The notes under the pieces were generated by a model. It did not search any database, was not told the origin of the DNA, and saw only the letters and a program-made list of their open reading frames with translations. Of a stretch of 38,964 nucleotides of DNA, positions 35,406-38,964 are shown in pieces; the first letter of the stretch is position 1, and the number at the start of each line of letters is the position of its first letter. A program made the translations under genes and the position numbers. The DNA comes from a virus: positions 1 to 38,964 of the IMG/VR virus record IMGVR_UViG_3300037502_001564; one strand, written 5' to 3'.

Positions 35406-36355
35406 TGAACCTGGAGCAATATGTCACCCCGGCCACGGTCAAGGCGATCTATGACCATTATATTGCCAAGCGAAAGAACGAGCATCGTCCGCATCTCGGT
35501 GGCTCCCAGATCGGCAACGAGTGTGAGAGGGCGCTTTGGTATCAATTCCGCTGGGCTTGGTCGCCGGACTTCGAGGGGCGCCAGCTTCGCCTGTTTGAGA
35601 CTGGAGATCGAGAGGAGGAGCGGATTGTTTCCAACCTGCGCGCCGTTGGCGTGACAGTTTGGGACCGTGACCCAGAAACCGGCAAGCAGATCCGCTTTAC
35701 CGCCTGCGATGGTCATTTTGCTTTGTCGCTGGATGGGGTGGGTGAAGGTTTTGCAGAAAGCAGCAAGCCGCACACGCTTGAGTTCAAGACGATGAACGAG
35801 AAGAATTTTGCCGCGCTGAAGGCAAAAGGCGTGAAGGAGACAAAGCCGGTCTATTGGGCGCAATGCCAGATCGGGATGCACCTAGCCGAGATCGACCGTT
35901 GCGTGTTTCTGGCGGTGAACAAGAACACCGACGAGCTTTACATGGAGCGGATCAAATACGATGCGGCCGAGGCCTTGATGCTGATGGCTAAGGCCGAGCG
36001 TGTTGTGTTTGCAGCCACGCCGCCTTCGCGCCTGTCAGACGATCCGTCGTTCTTTAAGTGCCGTTTCTGCCCCTACAAGCCCGTCTGCCACGGCTGCAAG
36101 ATCCCAGAAGCCAACTGCCGCACCTGTGCGCATGCAACGCCTGAGCGCGGCGGTGATGGGTCGTGGAGTTGCGCCAAGGGCCGCGACATGAAGCCCGGCT
36201 GCCCGGCGCATCTGTTCATCCCGCACATCATGCCGCCAGACCTTGAGGTGAGCGACACAGGCGAGGATTGGGTTGAATATCTGGACAAGGACACGGGCGA
36301 GGTCATGCGGAACGAATGCAACAGCGCCGATCTCCATAAGGGGAGAATGCTGTGA
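35405..36355 (+). CDS. Cas4-like PD-(D/E)XK nuclease with cysteine cluster
   Basis: The 316-residue protein has the Cas4/RecB nuclease pattern. GNECERALWY near 38-46 includes Cys40. GDREEERI near 68-74 follows, then SLDG at 109-112 with Asp110, LEFKT at 125-129 (ExK) and Q155. A C-terminal cluster CRFC (219-222) and Cys228 could complete an iron-sulphur site with Cys40. Five more cysteines follow (231, 238, 241, 256, 266), more than Cas4 needs, and might bind a second metal. It sits between the SSB and helicase genes and probably works as a recombination exonuclease producing single strands. Confidence 0.8.
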   Translation: MNLEQYVTPATVKAIYDHYIAKRKNEHRPHLGGSQIGNECERALWYQFRWAWSPDFEGRQLRLFETGDREEERIVSNLRAVGVTVWDRDPETGKQIRFTACDGHFALSLDGVGEGFAESSKPHTLEFKTMNEKNFAALKAKGVKETKPVYWAQCQIGMHLAEIDRCVFLAVNKNTDELYMERIKYDAAEALMLMAKAERVVFAATPPSRLSDDPSFFKCRFCPYKPVCHGCKIPEANCRTCAHATPERGGDGSWSCAKGRDMKPGCPAHLFIPHIMPPDLEVSDTGEDWVEYLDKDTGEVMRNECNSADLHKGRML

Positions 36356-38070
36356 AACTCCGCAAATATCAGGAAGATGCCATCGACGCGGTTTATCAGT
36401 ATTGGGCAGATGGTCGTGGTGAAAACCCGCTGATCGTTGCCCCAACTGGCGCAGGCAAGTCTGCCATCCTCGCCAAACTGGTTGAGGACGCGATGGAATA
36501 TACCGGGACGCGGGTGATGATCCTGACCCACGTCAAGGAGTTGCTGGAGCAGAACGCCAAGACGCTGCTACGGATTGTTCCCCATGCGGACATTGGCTTT
36601 TACAGCGCCAGCATCGGCCAGAAGCGGCTGGACAAGCCGATCACCTTTGCCGGCATCCAGTCTGTCTATCGTGAGGCGCCAAACATGATCCCAGCGCCTG
36701 ATCTTGTGTTGGTCGATGAGGCGCACCTGATCCCAAAGAACAGCGAGACACGCTACGGCCGCTTTATCGGAGAGCTGAAGCAATGCAACCCGCTTGTGAA
36801 GATCGTCGGCTTGACGGCGACACCTTACCGGCTCGACAGCGGTTTTTTGCACAAGGGCGATGAGGCTATTTTTGACGGCATCGCATACGACATCCCGGTC
36901 GGGATGCTGATGGATGAGGGCTATCTGTCCCCAGTCATTTCAAAGGGCAGCCTGAACAAGATCGACCTGACCAACGTGAAGATGCGCGGTGGCGAGTTTA
37001 ACGAAACCGACCTCGCAACGGCCGCCAGCGACCCGGCCTTGGTCGAGGCAACGGTGAAGGAGATCGTTGCGCTGGGTGAAAGCCGCAAGGCTTGGCTGAT
37101 CTTCGCATCCGGCCTAGGACACGCCGACATGATCCGAAAAGCCTTTGCGCGGGAAGGCTTCGATATCGAGGTGGTGTCTGGCGAAGATCCGATGAACGAG
37201 CGGACTGGCAAGATTGAGGCTTTTAAGCGCGGTGAGCGGCGCGGGCTTATCAATTGCGGAGTTTTGACCACTGGATTTGACCACCCGGCCGTCGATCTGG
37301 TGGCCCTGGTCAGAGCCACGGCAAGCGCCGGGCTTTACGTTCAGATCGTTGGGCGCGGCACACGGCCCGTCTATGCGGCTGGCGTGGACATGGAGAGCAA
37401 GGAAAGCCGGTTGGCGCACATCGCCAAAGGCCCGAAGCCGAATTGCTTGATCCTAGACTATGGCCAGAACGTCGAGCGGCACGGGTTCATTGACGCGATC
37501 AAGGTTAAGCCCAAGGGCGAAGCCAAGGGCGGAGATGCGCCGGTGAAGGTTTGCGAGGCCTGCCAGACGGTCAATCACGCAGCCGTGAGGAACTGCATCG
37601 AGTGCGGCTTTGAGTTCCCAGCGCCAGCCCTGAACCACTCAACCAAAAGCTACAGCGGCGCGATGCTATCGACCCAGGTTGAAGCGGAGTGGCTGGACGT
37701 TGATTCGGTGGAGTATGCCCTGCACCAGAAAGATGGAAAGCCCGACAGCGTGAAGGTCACTTACGTTTGCGGAATGGTGCGGCAAAGTGAATGGCTCTGC
37801 CCGGATCACGGGGGCTATGCCGCAAGCCGCTATCAGGCGCGCATGAAGGCGCTGGACAGCACCGCCATGACGACGGCAGACGCGCTTGGGCAATGCACCA
37901 TGTGGAACTGGCCCAGCCGGATCAGGATCAAGCCTCGGGCCGATAACCCGAAGTTTAACGAGATCGTGCAGCTAGACTACAGTGCAGCCAAACCACGCGC
38001 ACCAAAAGAAAAGACAGAAGAGGAGATGCGTCTTGAACGACTTGCCGGAGAAATGTTCGGAGCCATCTAG
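36352..38070 (+). CDS. DEAD/DEAH-box helicase (SF2) with zinc finger
   Basis: The 572-residue protein starts with GTG (GTGA overlap, GGGGAG upstream). Helicase motifs are APTGAGKS at 30-37, VDEAH at 121-125, TATPYR at 155-160, a CGVLTTGFDHP segment at 302-312 and QIVGRGTRP at 331-339. A four-cysteine zinc finger (C401, C404, C415, C418) follows, and the last 140 residues form a domain that resembles the partial protein at 1-399. SF2 helicases of this form act in phage DNA replication and recombination. The downstream gene encodes a VRR-NUC nuclease, which could be its partner. Confidence 0.9.
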   Translation: MKLRKYQEDAIDAVYQYWADGRGENPLIVAPTGAGKSAILAKLVEDAMEYTGTRVMILTHVKELLEQNAKTLLRIVPHADIGFYSASIGQKRLDKPITFAGIQSVYREAPNMIPAPDLVLVDEAHLIPKNSETRYGRFIGELKQCNPLVKIVGLTATPYRLDSGFLHKGDEAIFDGIAYDIPVGMLMDEGYLSPVISKGSLNKIDLTNVKMRGGEFNETDLATAASDPALVEATVKEIVALGESRKAWLIFASGLGHADMIRKAFAREGFDIEVVSGEDPMNERTGKIEAFKRGERRGLINCGVLTTGFDHPAVDLVALVRATASAGLYVQIVGRGTRPVYAAGVDMESKESRLAHIAKGPKPNCLILDYGQNVERHGFIDAIKVKPKGEAKGGDAPVKVCEACQTVNHAAVRNCIECGFEFPAPALNHSTKSYSGAMLSTQVEAEWLDVDSVEYALHQKDGKPDSVKVTYVCGMVRQSEWLCPDHGGYAASRYQARMKALDSTAMTTADALGQCTMWNWPSRIRIKPRADNPKFNEIVQLDYSAAKPRAPKEKTEEEMRLERLAGEMFGAI

Positions 38071-38188
38071 CTGCCGCACATGCACGCACTTGGTTGATGA
38101 GCGGTATTGCATGAAGTGGCGCGACATCGTGCCAGATGAAGCACAGGAGGACGGATGCAATGAATGGACGCAAGACCCACCCTTCTGA
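38033..38188 (+). CDS. Small cysteine-rich protein, 51 aa, TTG start
   Basis: The frame has AGGAG (38021-38025) seven bases before a TTG at 38033, inside the helicase 3' end. The product has five cysteines: one at residue 8, then CRTC, CMKW and GCNEW, and it ends DPPF. The 'C-x2-C ... C-x-x-W ... P-x-E-A-x-x-x-G-C-x-x-W' arrangement is one I associate with small phage zinc-binding proteins. In-frame codons further upstream have no ribosome site. It overlaps the nuclease gene by 29 bases. Confidence 0.6.
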   Translation: MNDLPEKCSEPSSCRTCTHLVDERYCMKWRDIVPDEAQEDGCNEWTQDPPF

Positions 38189-38516
38189 AACGGAAGAGCA
38201 GGAGGGCTTTGTAAACTGGTTCCGCGCCAAGTTTCCGGGAGTGTTGATCTTTGCCATTCCCAACGGCGGGCATCGCGCAATCAGCACGGCCAAACGGCTG
38301 AAGGCCGAAGGCGTTGTGCCTGGCATCCCAGATCTTCATGTCCCGGCGTGGCGGCTGTGGATTGAGATGAAGCGCGTGAAGGGCGGGAAACTATCGGCCG
38401 AGCAGGAAGCAATGATCCTGCACCTTGAGGGCCTGGGCCACAAGGTTGTCGTTGGCAAAGGCGCCGAAGATGCCAGCGCGCAGATTGTCGAGTGGATTAA
38501 AGCGCACAAAAAGTGA
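38160..38516 (+). CDS. VRR-NUC nuclease (right version)
   Basis: The 118-residue protein carries the VRR-NUC core: EEQEGFVNWFRAKFP near 12-26, IPNGGHR near 33-39, GIPDLH with Asp58 at 55-60, IEMKR with E69 and K71, and a final LHLEGLGHKVVVGKG. It is a compact PD-(D/E)XK endonuclease like those fused to or encoded near phage helicases. AGGAGG lies nine bases before the ATG at 38160, so I prefer that start over 38136. Its stop is part of the terminator stem. Confidence 0.87.
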   Translation: MNGRKTHPSETEEQEGFVNWFRAKFPGVLIFAIPNGGHRAISTAKRLKAEGVVPGIPDLHVPAWRLWIEMKRVKGGKLSAEQEAMILHLEGLGHKVVVGKGAEDASAQIVEWIKAHKK

Positions 38517-38540
38517 GACCGTCCATTTTGTGGACGGTCT
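38516..38540. terminator. Perfect hairpin between convergent genes
   Basis: AGACCGTCCA (38516-38525) pairs with TGGACGGTCT (38531-38540), a ten-base perfect stem with loop TTTTG. It stands between the end of the + recombination operon and the end of the leftward DUF6378-like gene, so it likely acts on both transcripts. No long T-run follows on either strand. Confidence 0.7.
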
Positions 38541-38546
38541 GAGTGT

Positions 38547-38834
38547 TTAGAGAGCCTCTCCACGATTGGTCGCGTCTTCGACCAGCTCGCCGCCGCAGGC
38601 CAGATAGCCGCAGCCATCGACCCAGTTGTCCGCGTGTGCCGGGTTCGACTTGGCGCGCGCCAGCTTCAGCAGGGTCATCATCACGGCCACGTCATGCGGC
38701 TTGATGTTCCGCCCGAGGTGGGCCGACCAGTATAGCGCCACCATATTAAAGTTTTGTTCCGCATCCCCATGAGTAGCAGCACGGTCTCGCGTGACATACT
38801 CTTTGGCGGTGTCGAGGATCTCGGAGCGGTTCAT
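38547..38834 (-). CDS. DUF6378-like conserved phage protein (right copy)
   Basis: The 95-residue product equals the left copy (1245-1559) over the first 45 residues, with Ser-to-Pro and Ile-to-Val changes and a shorter, different C-terminus (VEDATNRGEAL). DNA identity rises towards the gene start: two differences over the last ~260 bases of the window versus many near the 3' end. It shares the ATGA overlap with the HTH gene. Confidence 0.75.
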   Translation of the reverse strand: MNRSEILDTAKEYVTRDRAATHGDAEQNFNMVALYWSAHLGRNIKPHDVAVMMTLLKLARAKSNPAHADNWVDGCGYLACGGELVEDATNRGEAL

Positions 38835-38964
38835 GCTAGATCTCCCGGTTTAATCCAATTCGCGGCCTTGATGTCGCCGCCTGTGAGTTGCTCGATCTTC
38901 TTGGCAATCTCTGGCTTTGGCAGGCGCTTGCCGGTGAGGATCATGCTGATGACATCCTTCTTGG
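38831..38964 (-). CDS. HTH regulator, cut by the window end
   Basis: Only the C-terminal 43 residues are visible (from KDVISMIL to KPGDLA), identical in protein to the left copy at 1556-1774. One silent base differs (38837 versus 1562). The start would lie beyond the window. It almost certainly is the same gene as the left copy, seen again at a permuted end or in a duplicate. Confidence 0.75.
   Translation of the reverse strand, partial: KKDVISMILTGKRLPKPEIAKKIEQLTGGDIKAANWIKPGDLA

Larger units (their letters stand above)
38547..38964. repeat. Imperfect terminal repeat with 1245-1689
   Basis: With an offset of 37,275 bases, 1431-1689 and 38706-38964 differ at two positions. From 1381 to 1430 about seven bases differ, clustered, and beyond that the copies diverge further, with a length change at the 3' end of the DUF6378-like gene. 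The graded loss of identity is what one expects from two phage haplotypes or from an old duplication, not from sequencing error. Confidence 0.85.

Noticed and set aside
1-38964. Integrase, excisionase or attachment site
   Set aside because: No tyrosine or serine recombinase motif was found in any plausible gene, and no tRNA-like segment is visible, so a temperate lifestyle is not supported here.
1-38964. CRISPR array or tRNA gene
   Set aside because: No regularly spaced repeats with spacers and no cloverleaf-like segment were seen; the iterons at 30887-30911 are only 9 bp apart without spacers.

Overview
This window looks like almost a whole genome, about 37-39 kb, of a short-tailed (podovirus-like) phage. 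Its virion genes follow the phage P22 pattern: terminase, portal, scaffold, a coat protein of P22 length, gp4-like and gp10-like head-completion proteins, ejection proteins and a tailspike. No integrase, tRNA gene, CRISPR array or insertion sequence is visible. The high-GC, strongly GC3-biased DNA and the general look of several small phage genes suggest an alphaproteobacterial (perhaps Rhodobacterales) host. That is an inference; nothing in the window proves the host.

Layout. (a) 1-1774: the end of a helicase-like gene and a VRR-NUC-type nuclease on +, facing four small genes on - that end in a helix-turn-helix regulator. (b) 1902-6443: a tightly overlapping + operon with a cytosine-C5 DNA methyltransferase, a possible nucleotide-modification protein, a Lar-type anti-restriction protein and many small genes. 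(c) 30607 down to 6523: one continuous - late operon. It starts with a ParB-methyltransferase fusion and the packaging genes, continues through head, tail and ejection genes, and ends with the lysis cassette (T7-lysozyme-like amidase, holin, nested spanins). (d) 30608-30972: a 365-bp intergenic region with iterons, palindromes, G-runs and terminators. (e) 33442 down to 30973: a small Cro-like regulator and a primase-helicase on -. (f) 33539-38516: a + recombination/replication operon (Sak4-like ATPase, DUF669-type ssDNA-binding protein, Cas4-like nuclease, DEAD-box helicase, VRR-NUC nuclease). (g) 38547-38964: a near copy of 1245-1689.

The two ends carry alternative versions of the same module: helicase C-terminus, VRR-NUC nuclease, then convergent DUF6378-like gene and HTH gene. 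The last ~260 bases differ from 1431-1689 at only two positions, at an offset of 37,275. The simplest reading is a circularly permuted or circular genome of about 37.3 kb, assembled from a mixed population so that two haplotypes of the junction remain at the ends. A true duplication cannot be excluded.

The most unusual signal is inside the cytosine methyltransferase gene. A second open frame of 341 codons with its own Shine-Dalgarno site runs in +1 through almost the whole gene. The same DNA repeat reads as a GLADA-type repeat in one frame and a GWPTP repeat in the other, so this is a strong candidate for an overprinted phage gene. The second most interesting region is the probable origin/regulatory segment next to the primase. 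It has six copies of a 7-bp ATAAAT(G/C) motif, three of them at an exact 9-bp period, combined with TTCGGA...TCCGAA palindromes.
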